54,098 nt of DNA from Armatimonadota bacterium (GTDB lineage: Bacteria; Armatimonadota; UBA5829; DTJY01), in NCBI GenBank assembly GCA_017993055.1, contig JAGONM010000025.1, positions 1-54,098 of the forward strand, given 5' to 3'. Shown in pieces: positions 26,306-34,413 of the stretch. The notes below the pieces were generated by a model. It saw nothing but the letters and a program-made list of their open reading frames with translations. It did no database searches and was not told the origin of the DNA. The stretch's first letter is position 1. The number at the start of each line of letters is the position of its first letter. The translations under genes were made by a program, and so were the position numbers.

Positions 26306-27496
26306 ATGAAGAAGGTTGTACTCGCATATTCCGGGGGACTCGACACGTCGGTCTGCATACCGATGATGAAGGAGGACTACGGATTCGACCATATCGTCAC
26401 TGTCACGGCGGATGTCGGTCAGCCGCCTGATGACATCAAGCAAGCAGAGGAGCGCGCCGCCGCACTGGGCACTGAGCATTACACCATTGATGCCAGGGCC
26501 GAGTTCGTGACGGACTACTGCTTCCCGTCTGTAAAGGCTAACGGCGACTACCAGGGCTATCCGCTGAGCACGTCTATCGCGCGGCCGCTGATCGCCGTCA
26601 AGAGCGCCCAGATAGCCCGGAAGGTCGGTGCGGACGCCTTCTGCCACGGATGCACCGGCAAGGGCAACGACCAACTCCGGTTCGAGTTCGTGTGGCGCAC
26701 GATGTGCCCCGACCTGCCGATCATAGCCCCGATGCGGGAGCACAACTACACCCGCACCGAGGAGATCGAGTACGCCAGGGAGCACGGCGTTCCGATCGCG
26801 CAGACCGTCGAGAAGATCTGGAGCATCGACGAGAACCTGTGGGGTCGCTCGATCGAGGGTGGACACCTCGAGGAGCCGAACTATACTCCGCCGGAGGAGA
26901 TTTTCACCTGGACGAAGAGCCTTGCGGACAGCCGTGCCGAGCCCGAAGTGGTCGAGTTCACCTTTGACAAGGGCTCGCCGGTGGCTGTCAATGGCAAGGC
27001 CATGGACCCCGTCGGACTCGTCAAGGCAGCTCATGAGATCGCCGGCCGGAACGGGGTGGGGCGCGTGGACGTCATGGAGGACCGGATGCTCGGCCTGAAG
27101 GTCCGGGAGAACTACGAGTGCCCGGCGGCGGTGATCCTCATCATGGCCCACAAGGCGCTGGAGAGCCTCGTCTGCACCAAGGACGAGCGGCAGTTCAAGA
27201 CGATGGTCGACCAGAAGTGGGGCGAGCTTGCCTATGCCGGGCTCTGGTTCGACCCGCTCAAAGAAGACCTCGAAGCGTTCATCAACAGGATCCAGGACCG
27301 CGTGACCGGCACGGTGCGCCTGCAGCTCTTCAAGGGCGGCGCGAAGGTCGAGGGACGAAGCAGCAAGTTCGCGCTCTACTCCGAGGACCTGGCATCGTTC
27401 GATACCAAGACGTTCGACCAGAGCGAGATGACCGGAGCCGTAAAGATTCACGGCCTTCAGTCGCGCATGTACTGGTCGCTGATGAAGAAGGACTGA
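26306..27496 (+). CDS. argG: Argininosuccinate synthase
   Basis: 396 residues. N-type ATP pyrophosphatase motif AYSGGLDTSV (7-16), CHGCTGKGNDQLRFE, SIDENLWGRSIEGG and C-terminal KIHGLQSRMYWS. Condenses citrulline and aspartate using ATP. Lies 16 nt after the argF fusion with GGAGAGGAAAG, 2 nt before argH. Confidence 0.97.
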   Translation: MKKVVLAYSGGLDTSVCIPMMKEDYGFDHIVTVTADVGQPPDDIKQAEERAAALGTEHYTIDARAEFVTDYCFPSVKANGDYQGYPLSTSIARPLIAVKSAQIARKVGADAFCHGCTGKGNDQLRFEFVWRTMCPDLPIIAPMREHNYTRTEEIEYAREHGVPIAQTVEKIWSIDENLWGRSIEGGHLEEPNYTPPEEIFTWTKSLADSRAEPEVVEFTFDKGSPVAVNGKAMDPVGLVKAAHEIAGRNGVGRVDVMEDRMLGLKVRENYECPAAVILIMAHKALESLVCTKDERQFKTMVDQKWGELAYAGLWFDPLKEDLEAFINRIQDRVTGTVRLQLFKGGAKVEGRSSKFALYSEDLASFDTKTFDQSEMTGAVKIHGLQSRMYWSLMKKD

Positions 27497-27498
27497 CA

Positions 27499-28869
27499 AT
27501 GTCGAAGCTCTGGGGCGGTCGGTTCAGCAAGGCCACTTCCAAGGATGTCGATCGGTTCAATGCATCCATCGGGTTCGACTCCCGGCTCTGGGAGTTCGAC
27601 ATCGAGGGGAGCATCGCGCACGCCACCATGCTTGGCGAGTGCGGCATCATCCCCGCCGAGGATGCACATAGCATCGTGAACGGTCTGAAGGCAATCGAGG
27701 TGGATATCCGCGCCGGGAAGGTCGAGTTCGACATCTCGGCCGAGGACATCCACATGAACATCGAGAAACTCCTCCATGAGCGGATCGGTGAAGTCGCCGG
27801 CAAGCTTCATACCGCGCGCAGCAGGAACGATCAGGTAGCTCTCGACCTGCGCATGTACGTCAAGGCTCAGATCAGGGTGCTCGATCGCGCGCTCCAGAAC
27901 GTCCAGAAGACGTTGATAGATGCCGCGGAGAATCATCTCGACGACATCATGCCGGGTTATACGCATCTGCAGCACGCCCAGCCTGTCCCGCTCGCGCACC
28001 ACCTGCTCGCTTACGTGTGGATGTTCGAGCGCGACCGGGGGCGTTTCGAGGACTGCTACACCCGCACGGATGTCATGCCGCTGGGATCGGGTGCCATGGC
28101 CGGGACCTCCTTCCCGCTGAACCGGCATCGGGTGGCCGAGATGCTCGGTTTCAACAAGGTGAGTGAGAACAGCATGGACGCCGTCTCGGCGCGGGACTTC
28201 GCCGTCGAGTTCCTGAGCGCCTGTGCGATCACGTCAATGCATATGTCTCGCTTTGCTGAGGAGCTCGTCATCTGGAACACCCGCGAGTTCGGTTTCGTGG
28301 AACTCGACGATTCGATGGCGACCGGCAGCAGCTTGATGCCTCAGAAGAAGAATCCCGACGTTCCGGAACTGATCCGCGCCAAGACCGGACGGGTCTACGG
28401 CGATCTGATGTCGCTGCTGACTATGCTGAAGGGACTTCCGCTAACGTATAATAAGGACCTTCAGGAGGACAAGGAGGCAATCTTCGACGCGGCGGACACG
28501 GTTTCCGACTGCCTGAAGATGCTCGACCTCGTGATCGGCTCGACTGAGTTCCGTACCCAGCGCATGAAGCAGACCCTTGAGGCTGACTTCTCAAACGCGG
28601 TGGATCTCGCCGACTATCTCGTGCGCAGGGGGGTGCCGTTCCGTTCGGCCCACGAGATCGTGGGCCGACTAGTGGCCTACTGCTTGGAGAGCGGGAGATC
28701 GTTCGAGAACCTGTCGCTGGAGGAACTGAACCGGTTTTCGGATCAGTTCGACAGCACCGATGCCGTCTCATCGGTCGAGAGCAGTGTTGCGGCCAGGGGC
28801 GTCTACGGCTCGACGGGCAGGGAGGAGATTCTGCAGCAGCTCGAGGCGGCAAAGAAGCTGCTGACTTAG
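27499..28869 (+). CDS. argH: Argininosuccinate lyase
   Basis: 456 residues. Fumarase/aspartase superfamily: KLWGGRFSKATSKDVDRFN, HTARSRNDQVALDLR, GYTHLQHAQPVPLAHHLLAY and the signature GSSLMPQKKNPDVPEL (276-291, catalytic Ser278). Splits argininosuccinate into arginine and fumarate, the last step. A longer open frame upstream overlapping argG is rejected; ATG 27499 gives the canonical N-terminus. Last gene of the operon before a strong hairpin. Confidence 0.97.
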   Translation: MSKLWGGRFSKATSKDVDRFNASIGFDSRLWEFDIEGSIAHATMLGECGIIPAEDAHSIVNGLKAIEVDIRAGKVEFDISAEDIHMNIEKLLHERIGEVAGKLHTARSRNDQVALDLRMYVKAQIRVLDRALQNVQKTLIDAAENHLDDIMPGYTHLQHAQPVPLAHHLLAYVWMFERDRGRFEDCYTRTDVMPLGSGAMAGTSFPLNRHRVAEMLGFNKVSENSMDAVSARDFAVEFLSACAITSMHMSRFAEELVIWNTREFGFVELDDSMATGSSLMPQKKNPDVPELIRAKTGRVYGDLMSLLTMLKGLPLTYNKDLQEDKEAIFDAADTVSDCLKMLDLVIGSTEFRTQRMKQTLEADFSNAVDLADYLVRRGVPFRSAHEIVGRLVAYCLESGRSFENLSLEELNRFSDQFDSTDAVSSVESSVAARGVYGSTGREEILQQLEAAKKLLT

Positions 28870-28894
28870 CCTGCCGTCTGGTATACTTAGCAGC

Positions 28895-28930
28895 AACGGC
28901 CCTCGTCCGTCTGGAGGATCGAGGGCCGTT
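28895..28930. terminator. Bidirectional terminator between argH and the convergent protease-like gene
   Basis: Perfect 11-bp stem AACGGCCCTCG (28895-28905) / CGAGGGCCGTT (28920-28930), 14-nt loop. T-rich on the plus side (TTCTTG). Serves argH from the left and the minus-strand gene ending at 28957 from the right. Confidence 0.75.
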
Positions 28931-28956
28931 CTTGCATCAGGTTGGCCGTTGCCGAA

Positions 28957-29736
28957 CTATGGTGCCTGCTTGGCGGCCTCGGCTAGATCCGCGGCCGTCA
29001 CGATGATCTGCGCGGAATTGCTGTACCAGTTGCTTCCGCCGGCTGCGGATGAAAGCTGTCTCATGACCGTCAGCCCTATGAAACTGCCGTCCAGGGCAAA
29101 TATGCTGGAGCCCATGTCGAGTCCCTGATCGGGTACCGCGAAGAACCTCGGCTTCTCGACGATTGTCTCGATGCGGTCGAGCGAAGCCGCCACCGCGCGG
29201 TTGACCGCCACTCCCTGCCTCGAGAGCGCGATCACCGGGTCAAGCAACTCGGGCTTGGATCCCTTCGAAAGGTCAACCGCCAACACGTTAGTGGCCATCT
29301 TGGTCAGGGGCCTTATGAAGGCAAGATCGAGCTCCTTGTCCCTGATCATCACTGCGGCGGGAATCTCCTTGGAGTCGCCCATTCGTATCTTCACCTCAGT
29401 GATCTCGGTGGTGACCTGGTACTTTTCCGCCTCGCCGCCCAGGTAGTCCGCCATGGACTCCTCGGGGCTGATCTCAGAGAGAGGCGTTACCACCAGCCCC
29501 GACGGGTCAATCAGAAGCCCGTTCGCCTCGACCTTGTCCTCCTGCGGGGGTGCCTGCTCGCCCTCGTAGCTCGCGGTCGTTTTCACGACAAGCTGGACTG
29601 TCACGATCGCATCCTGCCACTTGCTCACGATCTGCCTGCCGCTCTGCGCGATCTCATCCGCGGAAACAGGGGCGGCGGCAACTGCAATGATCGCCGCCAA
29701 CAAGACAACTGCCGATACCTTGCCAATCCGTGTCAT
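28957..29736 (-). CDS. Secreted trypsin-like fold protein, probably inactive protease
   Basis: 259 residues with a signal peptide (1-26, ending PVSADE). The order of strands and the segments GLLIDPSGLVVTPLSEI, ELDLAFIRP and DMGSSIFALDGSFIGLTV follow the HtrA/trypsin pattern, but the catalytic His position (expected in VTNxHV) reads VTPLSEI and the GNSGGP loop reads GSSIFA. D137 remains. I read it as a pseudoprotease. It lies 46 nt behind the HtrA-like gene on the same strand with AAGGAGA, so it is likely co-transcribed and might bind the same substrates or the partner protease (inference). Confidence 0.75.
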   Translation of the reverse strand: MTRIGKVSAVVLLAAIIAVAAAPVSADEIAQSGRQIVSKWQDAIVTVQLVVKTTASYEGEQAPPQEDKVEANGLLIDPSGLVVTPLSEISPEESMADYLGGEAEKYQVTTEITEVKIRMGDSKEIPAAVMIRDKELDLAFIRPLTKMATNVLAVDLSKGSKPELLDPVIALSRQGVAVNRAVAASLDRIETIVEKPRFFAVPDQGLDMGSSIFALDGSFIGLTVMRQLSSAAGGSNWYSNSAQIIVTAADLAEAAKQAP

Positions 29737-29782
29737 TACTGCGTCTCCTTTCGAAATGCCGCCACCGGGCGGGGATGTCGAA

Positions 29783-31831
29783 TCAGTCCTGCGGCCATGC
29801 CGGCCGCAGCTCTACGAAGGAGTCCGATATGCCGGACCTCACGCTGAAGATGATGCTCTTGGGCTTCCGCTCGGCAATACCTGCGATCTCCGCCTCGAAT
29901 GCCTTCACGTCCGCCACGGGTTTGCCGTCCACTCCGACGACCAGGCTGCCCACGGACAGCCCGCCCAGGGATGCCCAGCCGCCGCCGGTGACCGAGTCAA
30001 GGATTACGCCGGTCTGGGTCTCCGGCCACTGCTTCGAAACTCTATCGAAGAAGCTGATGTCTCTGACCGTGAGCTCGAGGTCGTCGTTTCGGTACTTTTG
30101 CATCTCACGCACGAGTTGGGGCGAAGTCACGAGTTCCACGGGGATCGTCATCTCAGCGCCGCCCCGGAGGACTCCGAGATCGGCTGTCGTTCCGATGCGG
30201 TACTGACGAACCATGGCCGGGAATACATCGAGGTCCTCCGGCTGGGCGGCGGGAATCGGGGTGCCGTCGAGACTCAAAATGATGTCGCCCACCTTCAGGC
30301 CCGCCTTCTCGGCGGTGCTGTTCGAGTATACTTGAGTTACCCTGACGCCAGTGCGGTCCTTCATGCCCAGCGCCTCGGCGATGTCTCGGGTGAGCACCTG
30401 AGTCGCCGCTGGCAGCCATGCCTTCTTGACTTCGAGGCCGGGGTCTCTCAGGTCCTGCCGACCGACCTTCACCGCAGTCAGGTACTGGTCGGAGCCGCGC
30501 TCAAACGTCACGATAGTCAGGACCGGGGCGTCAGCATTCTCTGTTATCTCCTTAGTAGCGGCGTGGAAGTCCTGCAGATTGGCCACAGGTTTGTCACCGA
30601 TTCTGACGATGATGTCCTGTTCGATGATCGCCGGCTTCGCGTTGCCTGCCGGGCCTCCCGGCCCGACGCTGGAGACGAGCACCCCGCTCTTCCCGGGGCG
30701 CTTCATCTCCTTCGCCTTGAAGAACGTGATGTTGCTGGCACACAGACCCCAATCCTTGAACTCCCTCGGCTTGGCCATTGCGTCCTCACGGTCAACAGGT
30801 GTGACCTTGAGGTGCACGTTCCTTCCGTCACGAAGCACGATCGCCTCGACTTCCTTGTCGGCGGGAAGGGACATCAGAAAGTGGTTGAAGATCGGCACCT
30901 CTTCCTGGAACGCCACGGTGCAGGGTTTGCCGGCGATTCTCAGAAGTATGTCGCCCGCTCTGAACCCGGCCTTCTCGGCAGGAGAACCGTCCACCGTTCC
31001 GCCGATTAGTACACCCTCTTTTCTCTCGGACGATTTCAGGAGAGGTTGTGTCATCAGCCCGAACCAGCTTCTCCTGACCTTGCCATGCTTGATGATCTGA
31101 TCGGCGACTTCCCTCGCCAGGTTGCCGGGGATGGCTCCGCTGAGCCCGAGGTCTACTTCGTTGATGCCCACGATCTCACCCGTCGCGTTGACGAGCGGCC
31201 CGCCGGAGTTCCCGGGGAATATCGCGGCATCATGGGCGATCCAGCGAACGAGCGAGCCGACGCTCTCCCCGTCCAGCACGAGATCAAACCACGAACCGAG
31301 TTGTTCAGGTATGACCAGTTCGGTGTTGCTTACCACTCCCATCGTGACGGACTGAGAGAAAGCCAGGGGGCTTCCCATCGCGAATACCCTGTCTCCAACC
31401 TTGAGGGTGGACGAGTCTCCGAAACTGGCGGCAGTGAATGTCGTCCTCTCCGCTGGTTTCAGCCTGATCACGGCGATGTCCGACAGTGCGTCGGTTCCCA
31501 CGAGTTCGGCGTCAATCTCCGACTTGTCGGCCAGGGTGCAGGTGAGCAGCCTGGCGTCGGCGGCCACATGGTGATTTGTGATAACATGCCCTTGCTTCGA
31601 TATGATTACCCCGCTGCCGACACTCTCGTACTTTATCTCCCGGCCCTGGTCGTAGTCTACAGTGACGACGCTGATCTTTACGAGGGCGGGCTTCACCTTG
31701 GCTACTGCTGTCTCGACCGCCCGCCGAAGCGACGCAGAGTCGTCGGCGACAGCTGCGGGTGTGGGTAGTGTGAGGCACATCAGAACGGCGATTGCCGCGA
31801 GGGGCGACGTCCTGCGAATGGTGATCTGCAT
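29783..31831 (-). CDS. Secreted HtrA/DegP-like serine protease with several PDZ domains
   Basis: 682 residues. Signal peptide 1-29, protease domain ~35-260 with triad H88 (VITNHHVAAD), D118 (LSDIAVIRL) and S209 (FPGNSGGPL). After it come at least three PDZ-like modules: GSPAEKAGFRAGDILLRI, NAKPAIIEQDIIVRIGDKPV, NSTAEKAGLKVGDIILSLDG, and a last degenerate one (GGLSVGSLVVGVDGKPV). Longer than typical HtrA (~450). Acts in envelope quality control, probably periplasmic or extracellular. ATG 31831 is chosen since GGAGG lies 4 nt upstream; an in-frame start 57 nt further out adds a non-signal stretch. Confidence 0.9.
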   Translation of the reverse strand: MQITIRRTSPLAAIAVLMCLTLPTPAAVADDSASLRRAVETAVAKVKPALVKISVVTVDYDQGREIKYESVGSGVIISKQGHVITNHHVAADARLLTCTLADKSEIDAELVGTDALSDIAVIRLKPAERTTFTAASFGDSSTLKVGDRVFAMGSPLAFSQSVTMGVVSNTELVIPEQLGSWFDLVLDGESVGSLVRWIAHDAAIFPGNSGGPLVNATGEIVGINEVDLGLSGAIPGNLAREVADQIIKHGKVRRSWFGLMTQPLLKSSERKEGVLIGGTVDGSPAEKAGFRAGDILLRIAGKPCTVAFQEEVPIFNHFLMSLPADKEVEAIVLRDGRNVHLKVTPVDREDAMAKPREFKDWGLCASNITFFKAKEMKRPGKSGVLVSSVGPGGPAGNAKPAIIEQDIIVRIGDKPVANLQDFHAATKEITENADAPVLTIVTFERGSDQYLTAVKVGRQDLRDPGLEVKKAWLPAATQVLTRDIAEALGMKDRTGVRVTQVYSNSTAEKAGLKVGDIILSLDGTPIPAAQPEDLDVFPAMVRQYRIGTTADLGVLRGGAEMTIPVELVTSPQLVREMQKYRNDDLELTVRDISFFDRVSKQWPETQTGVILDSVTGGGWASLGGLSVGSLVVGVDGKPVADVKAFEAEIAGIAERKPKSIIFSVRSGISDSFVELRPAWPQD

Positions 31832-31949
31832 AGGTCCTCCGGTCGGCGCGGGTCTGTGATGAGCCGGATGCCTGTCCGTCTGGGGCAACCCGGATGCTGA
31901 AGCGGTCGCGAGCAGGGCGCTGGCGACCCTCGCATGCGATCATGTTGCT

Positions 31950-31978
31950 AGAATAGACCTCGGGCTGAAGAAAGTCAA
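31950..31978 (-). promoter_or_regulatory. Candidate promoter of the HtrA-like gene
   Basis: On the minus strand TTGACT (31978-31973), 17-nt spacer, TATTCT (31955-31950). It is about 120 nt upstream of the start codon. -35 matches 5/6, -10 matches 4/6. Confidence 0.5.
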
Positions 31979-32060
31979 GCAGCAAGAGAGGGTCGGATGA
32001 GCAAGGGCTCAGGAGGAATCACGCGAACGGGCGTCGCGCATCGCCCGCTGCGCGGAATAG

Positions 32061-32078
32061 GGCTCGGACCGTCGAGCC
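32061..32078 (-). terminator. Weak hairpin downstream of the STAS gene
   Basis: GGCTCG (32061-32066) / CGAGCC (32073-32078), 6-nt loop, 13 nt after the STAS stop on the minus strand. No real T-tract follows, so termination is uncertain. Confidence 0.3.
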
Positions 32079-32090
32079 GCGCGATGGCTT

Positions 32091-32441
32091 TCAATTCCCG
32101 ATCGCCGCAACTGCTTGCTCGGCCGAGATCACGTCGCCGCAGATTTCCAGGCCCGCAAGTCTGTCCATGTGCAGAATCTCCAGCACCTTCTTGACATTCG
32201 GCCGTTCGACGACCAGTGAGAGGCGCCCTCCCTGGTCCTGAAGTCGGCGGTATACCACAAGGATCGTGTGAATGCCTGTGCTGTCGAGGTAGGTCACGTC
32301 CGAAAGGTCCACGATCACGCCGTCGGGCGATTCGCTCACGGCATGGTCCAGAGCGGCGCGGAACTTCGCGCTGGTCGTGAGGTCAACTTCCCCGGCAACC
32401 TTCACCACGTTCGGCTTGCTCTGCGTTACCACAATCTCCAT
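32091..32441 (-). CDS. STAS-domain anti-sigma factor antagonist (SpoIIAA/RsbV-like)
   Basis: 116 residues. Single STAS domain: KVAGEVDLTTSAKFRAAL, then IVDLSDVTYLDSTGIHT with the phosphorylatable Ser54. When dephosphorylated, such proteins bind an RsbW-type kinase and free its sigma factor; the SpoIIE-type phosphatase at 34.4 kb and the RsbW-like gene at 37.2 kb are obvious candidate partners. GGGGGCC lies 7 nt before ATG. A good promoter with a ~275-nt leader is upstream. Confidence 0.9.
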   Translation of the reverse strand: MEIVVTQSKPNVVKVAGEVDLTTSAKFRAALDHAVSESPDGVIVDLSDVTYLDSTGIHTILVVYRRLQDQGGRLSLVVERPNVKKVLEILHMDRLAGLEICGDVISAEQAVAAIGN

Positions 32442-32974
32442 GTCAATGGCCCCCTGAAATCATCGTGAGAATGGTTTCCCGGCCCTTTGAGGCCGATCGC
32501 TTGTAGGCACGACAAGCGGCAACTGCTGTGGTGCGGCAGTTGCTGTGAATGGCCACATCCTGTACGTGAGACCTCCGTGTCCGACAGATATACAAGCTGC
32601 GCTCGATCAAGAGGTACGGTCATCCGGCGCCAAGGTGGAGGACGGCTTGACCGGTTGCCCGGTCGGCCATATGCCGTGTGCGTCGAATGATCGTGCCTGC
32701 CCGACTACAGCACTACCGCATATTATACCAGCGCTTGCCTGATTAGTCAAGTATTATTGCGAGGTTGCTCGCTTGGATAGTTGTAGGTCTAGGACGGCAC
32801 GAGGCTTGGGATAGGGCTGCCCGCGATACGGGGTGGGGCATTTGCCCGTGCAGCGAAGGAGGACATAACGGTTTCTGCAGAGAATATGGTCGGCGAATGA
32901 GGAAGGTGGGACGGCGGTGCGGTCGCGACTCGACTGTCGTTCCGGTCAGACATCTCGTTAAGGGAGGTAGGGAT
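32442..32974. other. 533-nt divergent intergenic region (STAS / MFS)
   Basis: Contains the minus-strand STAS promoter (32722-32750) and, within its leader, two adjacent hairpins: CTTGT/ACAAG (32501-32517) and an 8-bp stem GCAACTGC/GCAGTTGC (32519-32526 / 32536-32543, 9-nt loop). Short ORFs on both strands here have no ribosome sites or recognisable composition. No clear promoter is seen for the MFS gene on the plus strand. Confidence 0.5.
32722..32750 (-). promoter_or_regulatory. Sigma70-type promoter of the STAS gene
   Basis: On the minus strand TTGACT (32750-32745), 17-nt spacer, perfect TATAAT (32727-32722), in an AT-rich island. Transcription would begin near 32715. Confidence 0.72.
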
Positions 32975-34213
32975 TTGAGTAGAGGCGCTAGTGCTTCCGA
33001 CTCCGCTTACAGCCATCGCGGCGAGTTGTTCACGGCAAGTTGCATGGCTCTCGTGGTCAGCGCGATCGCATTTGGCATCCGTGGCGATACCCTGGGCGAT
33101 TTCATGGCCACATTTCACGCCAAACCGGCAGACATCGGCTGGGCCATCACCGGCGCGTTCTGGGGATTCACGATCGCCATCGCCTTCAGTGGCATCGTCT
33201 GCGACTGGCTGGGCATGAAGTCTCTCCTGGTGTTCGCTTGGATTCTTCATATGGCGGGCATTGCGGGAACTGTTTTCGCGAACAGCATCATGATGCTGGC
33301 GGTTGGCACCCTGCTTATCGGACTCGGAAATGGGTTCATTGAGGGTGCGGTGAATCCGCTGGTCGTCACGCTGTATCCGGACAACAAGACGGCCAAGTTG
33401 AACGCCCTGCACGCGTGGTGGCCCGGAGGGATCGTGATCGGAACGGTCATTGCCTACCTTATGACCCAGGTCAGCGCCCTCAACCACTGGGAGTACAAGA
33501 CGGGCGTCCTGTTCATCCCCACGCTGGTGTACGGCGCAATGTTCATCAAATTGAAACTCCCGCCGACCGAGCGCGTGCAGTCCGGCGTCTCCACCGGGAA
33601 GATGTGGAAGTCGGTGTTCTCGCTGTTCCTGGTATTCTGGGTCTGCATGTGGCTCACGGCATTTACCGAGTTGGGCACCAACCAGTGGATCTCTGAGATG
33701 TTGAAGGAGTCGGGGGTCAAGGTGGGTACTCTTGTTCTCGGCTGGATCAGCTTCGTGATGCTGATCGGCCGGGTATTCGCCGGCCCGGTCGTTCACAAGC
33801 TGAAACCCATCGGCCTCTTGCTCCTCTCATCTGTCATCTCGGTGCTGGGCCTGCTGGCGTTGAGCGTAGCCCAGGGGCCTGCCATGGCGTTTCTGGCTGC
33901 CACGGTCTTCTCCGTCGGCGTATGCTATTACTGGCCGACAATGCTCGGATACACATCGGAGCGCTGGCCTGAAGGCGGCGCGTTGGCCATGGGTCTGATG
34001 GGTGCTGCCGGTATGGCGTCCGCTGGTTTCGCCCAGCCGATATTCGGTTGGCTCTTCGAAGGCCGAGGGACCTCCGGCTGTCTGCAGGCGGTGGCCATCC
34101 TGCCGGCCATTGCGGCCGTCGTCTTCCTGTTCTTCTACCAGGGCCATCGGAAGGAGGGCGGCTATAAGGCCGTCAAGCTGGCTCAGGATAGTCCGGTTGA
34201 ACCCCAAGGCTGA
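32975..34213 (+). CDS. MFS transporter, sugar/fucose-permease-like
   Basis: 412 residues from TTG 32975 (GGGAGG 8 nt upstream); an ORF extending 210 nt upstream adds an Arg/Gly-rich non-membrane stretch and is rejected. About twelve hydrophobic segments. The first helix carries FTASCMALVVSAIAFGIRGD, and the TM2-3 loop has DWLGMKS, the short MFS motif A. GNGFIEGAVNPLVVTLYPDNK and LNALHAWWPGGIVIG resemble the fucose permease / sugar H+ symporter branch (GNGxxE, NxxH). Substrate cannot be fixed from sequence. Followed by a strong hairpin. Confidence 0.82.
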   Translation: MSRGASASDSAYSHRGELFTASCMALVVSAIAFGIRGDTLGDFMATFHAKPADIGWAITGAFWGFTIAIAFSGIVCDWLGMKSLLVFAWILHMAGIAGTVFANSIMMLAVGTLLIGLGNGFIEGAVNPLVVTLYPDNKTAKLNALHAWWPGGIVIGTVIAYLMTQVSALNHWEYKTGVLFIPTLVYGAMFIKLKLPPTERVQSGVSTGKMWKSVFSLFLVFWVCMWLTAFTELGTNQWISEMLKESGVKVGTLVLGWISFVMLIGRVFAGPVVHKLKPIGLLLLSSVISVLGLLALSVAQGPAMAFLAATVFSVGVCYYWPTMLGYTSERWPEGGALAMGLMGAAGMASAGFAQPIFGWLFEGRGTSGCLQAVAILPAIAAVVFLFFYQGHRKEGGYKAVKLAQDSPVEPQG

Positions 34214-34259
34214 GAGGCCGCCTGCGACCGTATCGGCAGGTTCATTTCGTTGACGAATC

Positions 34260-34294
34260 AAATGGGTCCGGCGCGAACCGCGCCGGACCCATTT
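34260..34294 (+). terminator. Terminator hairpin after the MFS gene
   Basis: Perfect 16-bp stem (34260-34275 / 34279-34294) around a 3-nt AAC loop, beginning AAATGGGTCC and ending GGACCCATTT. The T-run is inside the stem's 3' arm; could work from both strands. Confidence 0.8.
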
Positions 34295-34316
34295 GCGTCT
34301 TCACTCTTCTGCTCGC

Positions 34317-34346
34317 TTGCTAAAGTCGGGCATTGTTGGGTATAAC
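34317..34346 (+). promoter_or_regulatory. Candidate promoter of the SpoIIE-type phosphatase gene
   Basis: TTGCTA (34317-34322), 18-nt spacer, TATAAC (34341-34346). A start near 34353 would place the possible TTG initiation at 34333 outside the message, supporting ATG 34414. Confidence 0.45.
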
Positions 34347-34413
34347 TGTAGACGCAGGATGGTTGCAGCGCGGCCTGTGTCTGGACAGTGACAATACGCG
34401 CGGAGTTGCTCTC

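Noticed and set aside
29621-29820. Possible promoter or gene in the gap between the HtrA-like and pseudoprotease genes
   Set aside because: Only 46 nt separate them and these hold just the AAGGAGA site; an operon is the simpler reading.
29621-31009. 462-codon plus-strand ORF antisense to the HtrA-like gene
   Set aside because: Translation is composition-driven with no recognisable motifs; the minus-strand frame has the protease triad, PDZ repeats, signal peptide and a ribosome site.
32545-32742. 65-codon ORF in the STAS/MFS intergenic region
   Set aside because: No ribosome site, odd composition, and it overlaps the minus-strand STAS promoter and hairpins.
32765-32974. 70-codon N-terminal extension of the MFS transporter
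   Set aside because: Arg/Gly/Cys-rich, no membrane or signal character; GGGAGG sits right before TTG 32975.
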